The notes under the pieces: generated by a model
What the model was told of the DNA's origin: nothing
The model's database searches: none
The model's input: only the letters and a program-made list of their open reading frames with translations
Assembly (NCBI GenBank): GCA_020631355.1
Contig: JAHDHL010000013.1
Coordinates: 76,552-123,050, forward strand
Origin: Saprospiraceae bacterium
Lineage (GTDB): Bacteria; Bacteroidota; Bacteroidia; Chitinophagales; Saprospiraceae
Direction of reading: 5' to 3'
DNA: 46,499 nt
In this document: positions 35,817 through 44,611 of the stretch, piece by piece
How positions within the stretch are numbered: position 1 is the first letter of the stretch
Layout: each line of letters begins with the position of its first letter
Program-made: the position numbers and the translations under genes

Positions 35817-36176
35817 ATGGAGTTTAGAAAGAAAAATGCAATATACCTCCAGATAGCCGACCACATATGCGAAAGTATATTGGCAGGGAAAATCAAGGAG
35901 GGCGAAAAGATGGAATCCGTAAGGGAATTGGCCTCTAACGTACAGGTGAATCCCAATACGGTCATGCGTACCTTTTCCCATCTTCAGGATAGGGAAATCA
36001 TTCATAACAAAAGAGGTATCGGCAACTTTGTGGCAGAGGATGCCTTAGCAAAAATCAAGCAGATGAAAAAGAATGAATTCATTAAGGATTACCTACCGGA
36101 AGTATTCAAGATGATGGAATTATTGGATATCAGTATGGACGAACTCCGCCACATTTACCAACAATCTAAAAAGTAA
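35817..36176 (+). CDS. GntR-family regulator, YtrA subfamily
   Basis: A 119-residue DNA-binding repressor. Residues 1-70 are a winged helix-turn-helix (YLQIADHICESILAGKIKEGEKMESVRELA, NPNTVMRTFSHLQDREII, RGIGNFVAED). The rest is a short helical dimerisation tail with no ligand domain, as in the YtrA subfamily. The start is 1 bp after the permease stop, so it is co-transcribed with the genes it probably controls through the operator at 34140-34163. Confidence 0.92.
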   Translation: MEFRKKNAIYLQIADHICESILAGKIKEGEKMESVRELASNVQVNPNTVMRTFSHLQDREIIHNKRGIGNFVAEDALAKIKQMKKNEFIKDYLPEVFKMMELLDISMDELRHIYQQSKK

Positions 36177-36181
36177 GAACC

Positions 36182-36916
36182 ATGAAAAACAGTAATAAGA
36201 TACTCGCATCACTATTCACATTCGTTTTGGTTTGTGAAGTGACATTCATGTGCATGTTGAAAGCCAATCTTGTACCCTACAAGGTATCGGCAACTCCCAC
36301 TGGATTAACTGATTTGGAAGAATTGCATACCATAAGGGGAACTGATGCCTTTAGATTCAGTTTGAGCATTGGTACTAGGAATTTGATGGAGTTAGAAGGG
36401 AAATCCGAATTATTGGATAGGGTTGAAACCAAGTATGAGAACGGTGTTCTGAGTTTGGGGATGAATACGGATAAGGATAAGAGTCATGAAATACATGCCC
36501 GTGTACGCATCAACGATATCGAAAGGATAGATTTGTCGGGTGATAGTAGACTGATGCTGTATGATACCCTGAACCTGGATACATTAGAGATAACTATGAG
36601 TGGCAATACGACAGCTAACCTTGAGTTGGATGTCGAGTATCTGAATGTGAATCTGAGAGGCAATGCCAAACTGTTCTTAAATGGTAAAGTGGATTCATTG
36701 ATTCTAACTGCAGAAGGAGAAAGTATTTTTGATGGGGGGTGGTTGGTTGTACAGGATGCAGAAGCACATGTCTCAGGTGAGAGCAGTACAACAATACAGG
36801 CTTCAAAAAGTATCAAGGGGAGCAGAAAGGGAACGGCCCTGTTGGATTACACGGGTAGCCCCTCGTCTGTATCTATCGAACATCAGGAAATGAATTCCTT
36901 ACCTCCTGATGAATGA
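36182..36916 (+). CDS. DUF2807 (head GIN domain) envelope protein
   Basis: A 244-residue protein with an N-terminal hydrophobic helix (LASLFTFVLVCEVTFMC, signal or anchor) and a beta-helix-like DUF2807 domain (about 80-220). Repeats alternate short strands with Gly/Ser/Asn turns (IDLSGDSRLMLYDTL, ITMSGNTTANLELDV, VNLRGNAKLFLNGKV, LTAEGESIFDGG). The domain is found on envelope proteins and near PspC-like stress systems. It ends the operon, 5 bp after the GntR gene. A terminator follows. Confidence 0.85.
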   Translation: MKNSNKILASLFTFVLVCEVTFMCMLKANLVPYKVSATPTGLTDLEELHTIRGTDAFRFSLSIGTRNLMELEGKSELLDRVETKYENGVLSLGMNTDKDKSHEIHARVRINDIERIDLSGDSRLMLYDTLNLDTLEITMSGNTTANLELDVEYLNVNLRGNAKLFLNGKVDSLILTAEGESIFDGGWLVVQDAEAHVSGESSTTIQASKSIKGSRKGTALLDYTGSPSSVSIEHQEMNSLPPDE

Positions 36917-36956
36917 TTAACATATATGTGATAAATGACCCAATTGATTTGATTTG

Positions 36957-36990
36957 AGGCACTGGATAATACATCTGGTGCCTTATTTGT
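36957..36990 (+). terminator. intrinsic terminator of the ABC-GntR-DUF2807 operon
   Basis: An 11-bp stem (36957-36967 with 36973-36983, two G-U pairs) and 5-nt loop, followed by TATTTGTTAT. It lies about 40 bp after the DUF2807 stop, just before the convergent UDG gene. Confidence 0.75.
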
Positions 36991-36997
36991 TATCCCC

Positions 36998-37570
36998 CTA
37001 CTTTAATGTTGCTTGAATCCTTTTTCTCAGTGCAGGGAGTACTTCTTCCTTGAACCATGGATTTTTCTTTTGCCAGATATTATTCCTGGGACTCGGATGG
37101 GGCAGGGGGAAATACAATGGAAGATATTCATGATAATGCTGGACGGTAGTCGTCAGATTCTTCTTGGCCGTTTTTTTGAGGTAATATTTCTGCGCATATT
37201 GCCCGATGAGCAATACCAATTCAAGGGATGGCATCTTTTCCAATAAGGCATCATGCCATTGGGGAGCACATTCTTTCCTTGGAGGTAAATCACCTGATTT
37301 TCCCGTTCCGGGATAACAGAATCCCATCGGTACGATGGCTACCTTTGACTCGTCATAGAATGTATCATTATCCATTTGAAGCCAATTCCTCAGATTCTCA
37401 CCACTCTTATCATCCCAGGGGATTCCCGTATTGTGTACGACCCTACCCGGAGCTTGGCCTATGATGAGTACCTTGCTGGTTTCACTGGCAGCCAATACAG
37501 GTCTGCATCCGAAAGGGAGCTGTTCCTTACAAATGGTACAAGCCTTGATTTCCTGTATTAATTCTATCAT
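36998..37570 (-). CDS. uracil-DNA glycosylase superfamily protein
   Basis: A 190-residue protein of the UDG superfamily, which removes uracil or other damaged bases. Motif 1 is IIGQAPGRVVHNTGIPW and motif 2 is PHPSPRNNIW. Cysteines at residues 11, 14, 85 and 101 fit the four-Cys 4Fe-4S pattern of family 4/5 enzymes. Motif 2 (HPSPRN) is instead close to SMUG-type enzymes. The Gln in GQAPG, where family 4 has Glu, may change base specificity. It overlaps the DUF899 gene by 4 bp. Confidence 0.85.
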   Translation of the reverse strand: MIELIQEIKACTICKEQLPFGCRPVLAASETSKVLIIGQAPGRVVHNTGIPWDDKSGENLRNWLQMDNDTFYDESKVAIVPMGFCYPGTGKSGDLPPRKECAPQWHDALLEKMPSLELVLLIGQYAQKYYLKKTAKKNLTTTVQHYHEYLPLYFPLPHPSPRNNIWQKKNPWFKEEVLPALRKRIQATLK

Positions 37571-38136
37571 TGATATTCATATTTGGGAACCCAATTGTCA
37601 TATCCTTTGGGGAATAGACTGAAGAAATGCCAGGCCGGATTATAATCATCACCCGGACCGAATGCATCTTGGGCCGCCCGATATATTTTCCCATCCTTTC
37701 GAATGAGGGCCGAGACACCCGGATGGAATGATGAATGTTCCCCCTTTCGTTTTTCATAGCCGAGGTCGTAACCGAAATCCGTACCATGAAAACTCAGATA
37801 TCTGAAATTCCAATTCCTAGGAGCTGCAAAAGCTTCCATGACTGCAAACTCATTCGGACTCACCAGAACCCAAGGCATTCTATCGGAAATGATTTCGGAA
37901 TAGCCCCTCAAGCCATCTGCCCACATGGTACAGTAGCTGCACTCCTTACCCATATTATGTACGACCATCAATTCATCCCTTTCATCAAAGAGTGAGGAAA
38001 GGGTTACTTCTTTTCCATCCTTATCCTTGAATGTATAATCGTTGATGATTTCCAAGGGGACTTGTTTTCGAAGTGCTAGTATTTCCTTGCGCTTTTCTGC
38101 AATTTCCTTTTGGAGTTGATGGATGCGTTCATTCAT
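37567..38136 (-). CDS. DUF899-family thioredoxin-like protein
   Basis: A 189-residue cytosolic protein. After an N-terminal coiled coil (residues 1-25) comes DUF899, a thioredoxin-like fold: YTFKDKDGKEVTLSSLFD, NMGKECSYCTMWADG with a CxxC (Cys 66 and 69), and the C-terminal DYNPAWHFFSLFPKGYDNW. The family is uncharacterised; it may reduce disulfides or bind a redox cofactor. Its start overlaps the upstream stop by one base (TAATG), suggesting translational coupling, and it overlaps the UDG gene downstream. Confidence 0.85.
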   Translation of the reverse strand: MNERIHQLQKEIAEKRKEILALRKQVPLEIINDYTFKDKDGKEVTLSSLFDERDELMVVHNMGKECSYCTMWADGLRGYSEIISDRMPWVLVSPNEFAVMEAFAAPRNWNFRYLSFHGTDFGYDLGYEKRKGEHSSFHPGVSALIRKDGKIYRAAQDAFGPGDDYNPAWHFFSLFPKGYDNWVPKYEYQ

Positions 38137-38717
38137 TATCTAGACGTTTTCTTCTTTTTAGGTAAGATTACATAGCTGAAGTTGAAGTGTCCCAATCCTG
38201 ATAAGTCGCTACCACCAAATTCATTCCATGCGACTCCCAGCCCAATACTGAACCCTAATTGTAGGTTATTCTTCCAGGTTCTTTGTACCCCGAAAATAGG
38301 TCCGCATGCCATTCCCTGACCTATTTGGGCCGGTTCTTCTGAACTATATATGTCTGAATAGTTGTATCCGATATGAACACCTGTGAATAGGCCAGAATTA
38401 TTGTAGATGGATTTTCCCTTGCTGATTCTTTTTTCCCTATTGAAGTAATAGCGCATTTGCGTACGGGCAGCTGGAACGATGAGGAAAAGGGTACTGACTT
38501 CACTAAACGTACTACTGACCTTTAAATTGAAACCCATGAGTAGGGCGGCCTCCAGTGTGAATGTCTCTGTCAGTTGAACCTCACCTCCTATACCCAGAGA
38601 TAGGATATCCAACCTAAGGGAGCCATTGCCATTGGTGGCAGGATAGTCTTCTTCTATTTGTGCACCAGCACTTAGGAATAGGAGGGATAGGATAAAGAAT
38701 ACTGAAATCTTTTTCAT
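38136..38717 (-). CDS. outer-membrane protein, small beta barrel
   Basis: About 193 residues from the ATG at 38715-38717 (signal MKKISVFFILSLLFLSAGA); an upstream in-frame ATG at 38750 is less likely. The mature part is beta-rich with aromatic/Gly pattern (LGIGGEVQLTETFTLEAALLMG, TQMRYYFNREKRISKG, GLFTGVHIGYNYSD, LGFSIGLGVAW, FNFSYVIL), fitting an eight-strand barrel. It is the first gene of a tightly packed three-gene unit with DUF899 and UDG. Confidence 0.75.
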   Translation of the reverse strand: MKKISVFFILSLLFLSAGAQIEEDYPATNGNGSLRLDILSLGIGGEVQLTETFTLEAALLMGFNLKVSSTFSEVSTLFLIVPAARTQMRYYFNREKRISKGKSIYNNSGLFTGVHIGYNYSDIYSSEEPAQIGQGMACGPIFGVQRTWKNNLQLGFSIGLGVAWNEFGGSDLSGLGHFNFSYVILPKKKKTSR

Positions 38718-38894
38718 GTTGTTACTTTTTGAATTATAATGAATCATCAAATCCCTTTCAGGGTTTGATTCAGTTTGATTGTAAGAATGGATGGGGTAAA
38801 TTCATATGTTGTATGTGATTCTGCCATCTGGAATAAAACTAACTAAATAACTTAACTTTAGATGTAATACGAACGAACTAAATGAAACATTAAA

Positions 38895-39521
38895 ATGGGT
38901 AAATACCTAATTGTAATATTATTCTTTTTAGTTAACACATTGGCGTTAAAATCTCAGAATTCATGCGATTCCGGGCATATTATAGTATCAAATAAAGTTA
39001 AATACAAAACAGACAGCCAACTTTTCAATTCACTCTTGGATGATGTAGGAATACGGATTGAATCCGAATGTCTAGGTTTTTATACCGTTTTCGGTGTGGA
39101 AAATAAGCAATTGTATTTAGATGAAATTATAGTTAATGAAAGTGCAGATACTTCTATATGCCTTGACCAACTAACAAGAATCCATCAACTAAAAGAAACT
39201 GTAAAATCTGATTTTAGCGGTATAATTGAATTATGCGGATATCATGAAAAATATATTCTGAACAAGAAATTTCCTAGTGTTCAAACCAAAATTCACAAAA
39301 AGTATATCCTATTAAAAATTAAAAGAGGGCAAATAGTCAAACAGAAGAAATTTACCGGTAAAAAGTATCTGAAATTTAAAAATAGGCTATTCAATACATT
39401 CTATAAAACAGAAAAATATGATGAATTAGAAGCATTGATAATGAAAGAGAATAATGTCGAAGACTGGATTGCAGAAACGCTAATCAGAGAAAAATGGTTC
39501 TTTTATATCGACGACTTCTGA
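38895..39521 (+). CDS. secreted protein of unknown function, AT-rich orphan
   Basis: A 208-residue protein with a signal peptide (MGKYLIVILFFLVNTLALKS) and five cysteines (NSCDSGH, ESECLG, SICLDQ, ELCGYH plus others near them). The C-terminal half is very lysine-rich (KIHKKYILLKIKRGQIVKQKK, KKYLKFKNRL). It ends with WIAETLIREKWFFYIDDF. No family is recognised. It is more AT-rich than its neighbours and flanked by gaps without genes, like a recently acquired or fast-evolving gene. Confidence 0.6.
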   Translation: MGKYLIVILFFLVNTLALKSQNSCDSGHIIVSNKVKYKTDSQLFNSLLDDVGIRIESECLGFYTVFGVENKQLYLDEIIVNESADTSICLDQLTRIHQLKETVKSDFSGIIELCGYHEKYILNKKFPSVQTKIHKKYILLKIKRGQIVKQKKFTGKKYLKFKNRLFNTFYKTEKYDELEALIMKENNVEDWIAETLIREKWFFYIDDF

Positions 39522-39753
39522 ATTATATATAATACACACAACAACATACATATGTCCCTACACAGCTTGTTCTAGGACAGATTTAGTGCAACAGCATATC
39601 GACTCAGTCATGTCATTTTGCCCACAGCAATGGCTCAACCTATCTCGTACGTTTAACCAGATGTCTTAAGTACAGTTTTTTGTGTATTCATATCGCACTC
39701 GTTTGGTACGGACATGTGTATTAGGCATCCAGTATCCTAAACAGGGTATAGGA

Positions 39754-40554
39754 TTAACCCATTTCAGAAACGCTCATCATCTTATCTTCCACGAGATGTA
39801 CCAATTCTGTATAATGAGGCATCCGTTTAGTCAGCCTATCCCTTTGGTTGGGAAGGTCGATGTCTATATGTTCCACAAAACGGGATGGCGCAGACTTCAT
39901 AATATATATGTCATCAGCCATATAGACAGCCTCCGGAATATCATGGGTCACGAACATGATGGTAGGGTGGTATTCAGACCAGATATCCAGCAGTAAGTCC
40001 TGCATACTCAGTCGCGTCTTGATGTCCAATGCTCCAAAAGGCTCGTCCATCAGTAGGATTTCGGGATTGGCCAAAAGGGAACGAGCGATAGCCACACGCT
40101 GTAATTGTCCACCCGAGAGTGACGGATAAATAGCGTGCTTTTTTTCATGTCCTTCCAGACCCACTTTCCTGATGAGTTCCATGGCACGGTCATCCCTTTC
40201 GCTCTTGGCCACTCCTTTGAAGCGCAATCCCATACCGACATTATCCAAAACGGACATCCAGGGAAGTGATGAATATTGTTGGAAAACCATACTGACCCTA
40301 TTTTCGGGGGATACTTCCTTACCATTCACAAGTACCTTGCCCTCTGTTGGGGCTTGCAAACCTGCGATATATCTGAGGAGTGTGGATTTTCCACAACCGG
40401 ACATACCCAATACGACCACGAACTGGCCTTGGCCCGGCTTGTCCTCTATCAATAGACTGAGGTCTTGTATGATCCAGTTCTTACCTCCATCATAACTCTG
40501 GCTGATGCCATTCAGCTCTACGATATTTTGCCTATCTGTATCTTGAAATTGCAT
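39754..40554 (-). CDS. ABC transporter ATP-binding protein, SsuB/TauB type
   Basis: A 266-residue ATPase. Walker A is GMSGCGKSTLL, the Q-loop is FQQYSSLPW, the signature is LSGGQLQRVAIARSL, Walker B is ILLMDEPFGALD and the switch His is in FVTHDIPEAVYMAD. This is the nitrate/sulfonate/taurine importer type and fits the SsuC/TauC-like permease 37 bp upstream. It closes the five-gene unit. No terminator was recognised after it. Confidence 0.93.
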   Translation of the reverse strand: MQFQDTDRQNIVELNGISQSYDGGKNWIIQDLSLLIEDKPGQGQFVVVLGMSGCGKSTLLRYIAGLQAPTEGKVLVNGKEVSPENRVSMVFQQYSSLPWMSVLDNVGMGLRFKGVAKSERDDRAMELIRKVGLEGHEKKHAIYPSLSGGQLQRVAIARSLLANPEILLMDEPFGALDIKTRLSMQDLLLDIWSEYHPTIMFVTHDIPEAVYMADDIYIMKSAPSRFVEHIDIDLPNQRDRLTKRMPHYTELVHLVEDKMMSVSEMG

Positions 40555-40591
40555 GTAGCAAATATTAAATGCTTAGAAAATAATACATCCG

Positions 40592-41632
40592 TTAACCATG
40601 TCCTCTTTCCACATACTTGTATGGGAAGAAGATACGGTCAATCAGCCTTAGGATATAATCCTGTAGAATACCAATGATGATAATGATGATGAGTAGTACA
40701 AAAGCATATTCAAGGTTGGATTGCTTCTTGAACTTGAACATCATACCACCCAGTCCTCCTTGCTCGTTCAGCATTTCGGCAATGGTGATATAGGTCCATG
40801 AGATGGCTGTCAATACTCGTATGTCATCCGAAATCCTTGATAGTACGGATGGGATATATACCGTTCTGATGGTATCCCATGTACTAGCTCCTAATGTAAA
40901 TACGGTCTTGAGGTACACTTCTTTCACCTCATCAATCCTTTGTACCACCACAGGAACGAGATATACGATAATACCAAAGGCAAGGAATGCTATTTTCATA
41001 TTATTCCCAATACCAAACCAGAATATGAAAATAAATGTAACTGCAGCCAAGGGTATGAATCGGAATGAGTCGAAAATCTGACCGAATAGTCCTCTGAATA
41101 AGGGGACTAATCCCAGCAGGAAACCCAGCGGAATCGAAATCAGTATGGCGACCATATAACTTAGGATATTAATCCATAATGATTTTCCTGTATTCTCGAT
41201 TAACTTGTATTTATTGATGAGTGTGGGAATGGCCTGTATGATGCCCCAGGGTTGGGGAAGGGACGAGTAACTTCTTTCAATGGTGAAGCCATATTGTGCC
41301 AACTGTTCTGCTGGCATTGCCATCAGGGTATCCAATTCTTCCCCTATGAGGGAGTCCGCATGTATAATTTCAACAACCTTGGGTTTCTTCGGAGGGATAG
41401 GATTGCCCAAAGAGTCATTAGTAGCTTTGACTTCCTCATAAATTGTATCATTCTCAATGTATCTGAAATTTGTTACCTGACTTCTGTCATCAACTCGGGT
41501 CAGTTTAGGAGCTGACAAGAATTCAGCCGTAATTGCCCATATGGCAAAGAAGATGAATAAGCCTGCAATTCCAAATAGGATTTTTTGCCGGGAGTCGAGT
41601 TCTCCTCTTAGCTTAAATAAATTTTCAAACAT
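40592..41632 (-). CDS. ABC permease with a large insert after helix 1
   Basis: A 346-residue SsuC/TauC-type permease (BPD_transp_1). A first helix (ILFGIAGLFIFFAIWAITAEF) is followed by about 110 residues expected to lie in the periplasm, rich in Asp/Glu/Pro. Then LPQPWGIIQAIPTLI and LSYMVAILISIPLGFLLGL begin the usual core. The EAA-like loop TLGASTWDTIRTVYIPS contacts the ATPase. The insert is far longer than the 20-30 residues usual in this family and may contact the anchored binding protein. Confidence 0.88.
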   Translation of the reverse strand: MFENLFKLRGELDSRQKILFGIAGLFIFFAIWAITAEFLSAPKLTRVDDRSQVTNFRYIENDTIYEEVKATNDSLGNPIPPKKPKVVEIIHADSLIGEELDTLMAMPAEQLAQYGFTIERSYSSLPQPWGIIQAIPTLINKYKLIENTGKSLWINILSYMVAILISIPLGFLLGLVPLFRGLFGQIFDSFRFIPLAAVTFIFIFWFGIGNNMKIAFLAFGIIVYLVPVVVQRIDEVKEVYLKTVFTLGASTWDTIRTVYIPSVLSRISDDIRVLTAISWTYITIAEMLNEQGGLGGMMFKFKKQSNLEYAFVLLIIIIIIGILQDYILRLIDRIFFPYKYVERGHG

Positions 41633-41770
41633 AAGGTTGGAAAGCTTTTATGTTTGGTAAATATACATAAATACTCATCTGTATCATTCACGGATTAGAT
41701 GAATGTCTGATTTTTATTGATAAAGATATTTTTGTTTGGAAATGATGTGAATTGTAATGGGTTTGGGGTG

Positions 41771-41801
41771 AAAAACAAAAGCCCCGTCCTAAACGGACGG
41801 G
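41771..41801 (-). terminator. intrinsic terminator after the SBP-OmpA gene
   Basis: CCCGTCC (41783-41789) pairs with GGACGGG (41795-41801) across a 5-nt loop. On the minus strand it is followed by TTTTGTTTTT. It lies about 75 bp after the SBP-OmpA stop and about 140 bp before the permease start, so permease and ATPase may be made at a lower level or from their own promoter. Confidence 0.8.
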
Positions 41802-41876
41802 ACTCCTCAGTTTTATACAAGGGTAGTGTATAAATGATGAGGATACCCCGTCATTCATACCTTGGACTTGTATATG

Positions 41877-43454
41877 TTAGTCTTCAACCAATTGGAAATC
41901 CGTTCTACGGTTCTTGGCCTTACAATCATCAGTAGCATTGGATTCGCAACCCGGAACCGGCTTGTCTGGTCCGTTACCTACGATAATGAAACGGTTCTTA
42001 TCCATTCCGTGCTCCTGGATCAGATAATCAGCTACGGATTTGGCTCTTTTTAGGGATAGAGCCTGATTGGAAGATCTACTTCCTACGTTATCAGTATTTC
42101 CTTCTACCCTTACACGAGCATTGGAAAACATCTTCGCCAAATCGGTAAATTCACCATCAATGATATATTTCGCATTTTCACTCAAAGTATATGAACCTGT
42201 AGGGAAGCTGATTCTAACTGCCTTGGAAGAAACGGCTTCCTTGGTCTTGTCAGCATTGGTAGCTTCGGTAAATTTCTTACCGCCTTCTGCTTGGTGCCCT
42301 TGTCCACTAAGGTCAACTCCATTCACGATATTCTTATTGGCGATAAGCCTCCAGTTAGGTGCTTTTTGGGTATCGTCCTTATATCCCTCACTGATGTACG
42401 CAGACTTCATTTTGGAATATAATTTTTCTCCTGTTACACCTTTGTAGTCCGGATTCATTCCGAAGAAATTCAGGTTGTCACCATGTGTGGCCAATCTAAC
42501 ATTATTGATGGCATTTAGCGCATATTCCTCGGATACGTTAAGTCCGTCAGCAAGGATAGCTGCAGCTTCCTGCTTCTTTGCAGGATCGGTATTGAGTGCT
42601 GCTGCTCCTCTCATCCAACCTTCATACAATTGTTGGAGTTTGGTTTCATTGTTCTTGATGTAATCTTTCTTTGCATAGAAGACATCAGCAATGATATTCG
42701 AGGCATTCTTGGTACTTTGTAGTACCCTTGAACCCGGGACACTTTCCACACAGTCCTGATCATCCGGACTCCATACCACGGCAGCATCCACTTCTCCTGC
42801 CTTGAAGGCAGCGGCAGCGTCAATGGCACTTGCCAATTTGACGAGTTCAACATCAGAAGTCTTTAGATTACCTGCGTCCAATAGCCAGATAAGGAAAGAG
42901 TGGGATGGTGATAATTCACCCACGGCAATTTTCTTACCTTTCAAATCACTAACATTCTTGATTCCTCTACGAGTCACAATAGCATCTCCACCACGACTCC
43001 AATCCGCTTGGAAAACCACCTGTGGATTCCCGGGAAGCAGACCCGATTCCGTTGGGAATGCATCAATGGTAGCCCAGAGTAAGTCCACTTGGTCTGCCTT
43101 GAAAGCATCCCGTGACGCTACGAAATCGTCCAGTACATGGAATTGTACCTTGAATCCGTAGTCCTTGTAGAAATTGGATTGGGTATTGGCATCGAAGCCC
43201 TTGTTCCAATACTGACCAGCGGCATATCCACCCCATGTTACTACTCCGATATCGATGACATCACTATCGTCGTTTTTATTATTGCGGGGTTTGTTGACAT
43301 TGGTGCCATCCGTTGAGCCTCCGCTTCCACCATTATCGCCTCCACCATTGATGTAACCATTGTTCTTTAACCAAGTAAAGCCGAAAAATAGACCTCCCAC
43401 GATTGCTACTACTATCAATAGCTTGGATAAGGGAGTCAGTCGTCGTCTTGCCAT
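41877..43454 (-). CDS. membrane-anchored solute-binding protein fused to OmpA
   Basis: A 525-residue fusion. Residues 11-29 form a membrane helix (KLLIVVAIVGGLFFGFTWL) after a basic start, so the N-terminus is cytosolic. A Gly/Ser/Asn linker (about 35-65) leads to an NMT1/SsuA-like solute-binding domain (about 66-390: VVTWGGYAAGQYW, KVQFHVLDDFVASRDAF, GKKIAVGELSPSHSFLIWLL). The C-terminal ~115 residues are OmpA (FPTGSYTLSENAKYII, EGNTDNVGSRSSNQALSL, KAKNRRTDFQL), with the Asp and Arg that bind diaminopimelate. The protein should be tied to both inner membrane and cell wall. The ligand is unknown. Confidence 0.88.
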   Translation of the reverse strand: MARRRLTPLSKLLIVVAIVGGLFFGFTWLKNNGYINGGGDNGGSGGSTDGTNVNKPRNNKNDDSDVIDIGVVTWGGYAAGQYWNKGFDANTQSNFYKDYGFKVQFHVLDDFVASRDAFKADQVDLLWATIDAFPTESGLLPGNPQVVFQADWSRGGDAIVTRRGIKNVSDLKGKKIAVGELSPSHSFLIWLLDAGNLKTSDVELVKLASAIDAAAAFKAGEVDAAVVWSPDDQDCVESVPGSRVLQSTKNASNIIADVFYAKKDYIKNNETKLQQLYEGWMRGAAALNTDPAKKQEAAAILADGLNVSEEYALNAINNVRLATHGDNLNFFGMNPDYKGVTGEKLYSKMKSAYISEGYKDDTQKAPNWRLIANKNIVNGVDLSGQGHQAEGGKKFTEATNADKTKEAVSSKAVRISFPTGSYTLSENAKYIIDGEFTDLAKMFSNARVRVEGNTDNVGSRSSNQALSLKRAKSVADYLIQEHGMDKNRFIIVGNGPDKPVPGCESNATDDCKAKNRRTDFQLVED

Positions 43455-43543
43455 TTTATTCTTAAGTTTAGATATTAAGATGTTCAGATATTGAGATGCA
43501 TGGATTCGGATTCTTGGAATCCCTACATCTTATATGTCTGGTT

Positions 43544-44569
43544 TTATTCGAAATCAAAAAAGTTATCGTATTGGTTCTTATGAGCCGGAATGGGTTTGGA
43601 TATGGGCGCATTCAGGTCTAATTCCACCTTGTCATCGTTGGCGTTATCAAGAAGACTCTGTTTGTCATCACCCAATAATAGTGATGTACCTTCCTTTTCC
43701 CAGATTTCCAACATCTTCAATCCTTCTTCCTCAAAGACACCATTCTGTAAGTCTACGGAATCCATGAAATTCGTGGACATGTCCATGAAACGTTCCATCT
43801 CACCTACTTTCTGACTGACATCGTCAGCAATCGCTTCCAATGCCATATCGAACATTTCCCTTTTGTCGCTATTACCTGAGATGATATTCATGGCAGACTT
43901 CATAGCAGAGTGGGATGCGCGTATAGCCTTGCGTTCCTGCTCCTTTACCATGACCTGGTCTTTCACATCCTCCAGAAGAATTTCGGAATTCTCATACATC
44001 TTGGTGAGTACCCTGTAAAGGATTTCCATCTTTTTGTACAAGTCCTCCAATTTCATATTGGACTCCTTAAGACGTCCCGCCTTACGGGACTTGAGAATCA
44101 TGATGTTTTTCTTATCCTGGGATTTGGCTCTGTTGGCCAGATTCAGATTGCTTTGGATTTGACGCTGATTATTCTTGATGACCTCCTTAAGCTTATGCAT
44201 CTGTCCTCTTAGGATACCAATTTGGGAATTCATTTTCCTCAAATTATCCTTTAGGTCCTCGATGTAGCTTTTCAGGATACCAATAGGGTCTATCTGTACG
44301 AACATACCGGTAATGAAACGCATGACACTTTTGTAACTGTACCAAACCAAATTCCTCATTCTTGGGTCGAGTACCATATATATGATAGCTGCCAAGGCCA
44401 TGAGCATGGCTCCCAGATAAAGTGTATTCTCAGTCAGGAGAATAATTTGTTCCATGAATTGGTAACCAACAAAGGCCAGTCCACCTAGGATGGCTACGCC
44501 GAATACCATTCCCGTTGTTCCCTCGGGCTTTTCCCAAAATGATTTAGGTTTAAAATCCTTTCCGTCCAT
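43544..44569 (-). CDS. membrane protein with PspA/ESCRT-III-like coiled coil
   Basis: A 341-residue protein. Two adjacent hydrophobic segments (about 18-67) make a hairpin in the inner membrane. From about 90 to 240 there is one long helical region whose order resembles PspA/Vipp1: an amphipathic IDPIGILKSYIEDLKDNLRKM, the NLNLANRAKSQDKKNIMILKSRKAGRLKESN middle and the KMYENSEILLEDVKDQV repeat. A further helix and an acidic, disordered tail end it. PspA polymers remodel and protect membranes; here the rod would be tied to the membrane. The likeness is by pattern only. It lies 42 bp after the coiled-coil gene and 89 bp before SBP-OmpA. Confidence 0.6.
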   Translation of the reverse strand: MDGKDFKPKSFWEKPEGTTGMVFGVAILGGLAFVGYQFMEQIILLTENTLYLGAMLMALAAIIYMVLDPRMRNLVWYSYKSVMRFITGMFVQIDPIGILKSYIEDLKDNLRKMNSQIGILRGQMHKLKEVIKNNQRQIQSNLNLANRAKSQDKKNIMILKSRKAGRLKESNMKLEDLYKKMEILYRVLTKMYENSEILLEDVKDQVMVKEQERKAIRASHSAMKSAMNIISGNSDKREMFDMALEAIADDVSQKVGEMERFMDMSTNFMDSVDLQNGVFEEEGLKMLEIWEKEGTSLLLGDDKQSLLDNANDDKVELDLNAPISKPIPAHKNQYDNFFDFE

Positions 44570-44611
44570 AATGGATATATAATTATGCTTTAGTTATAAT
44601 TCAAATTTCAA

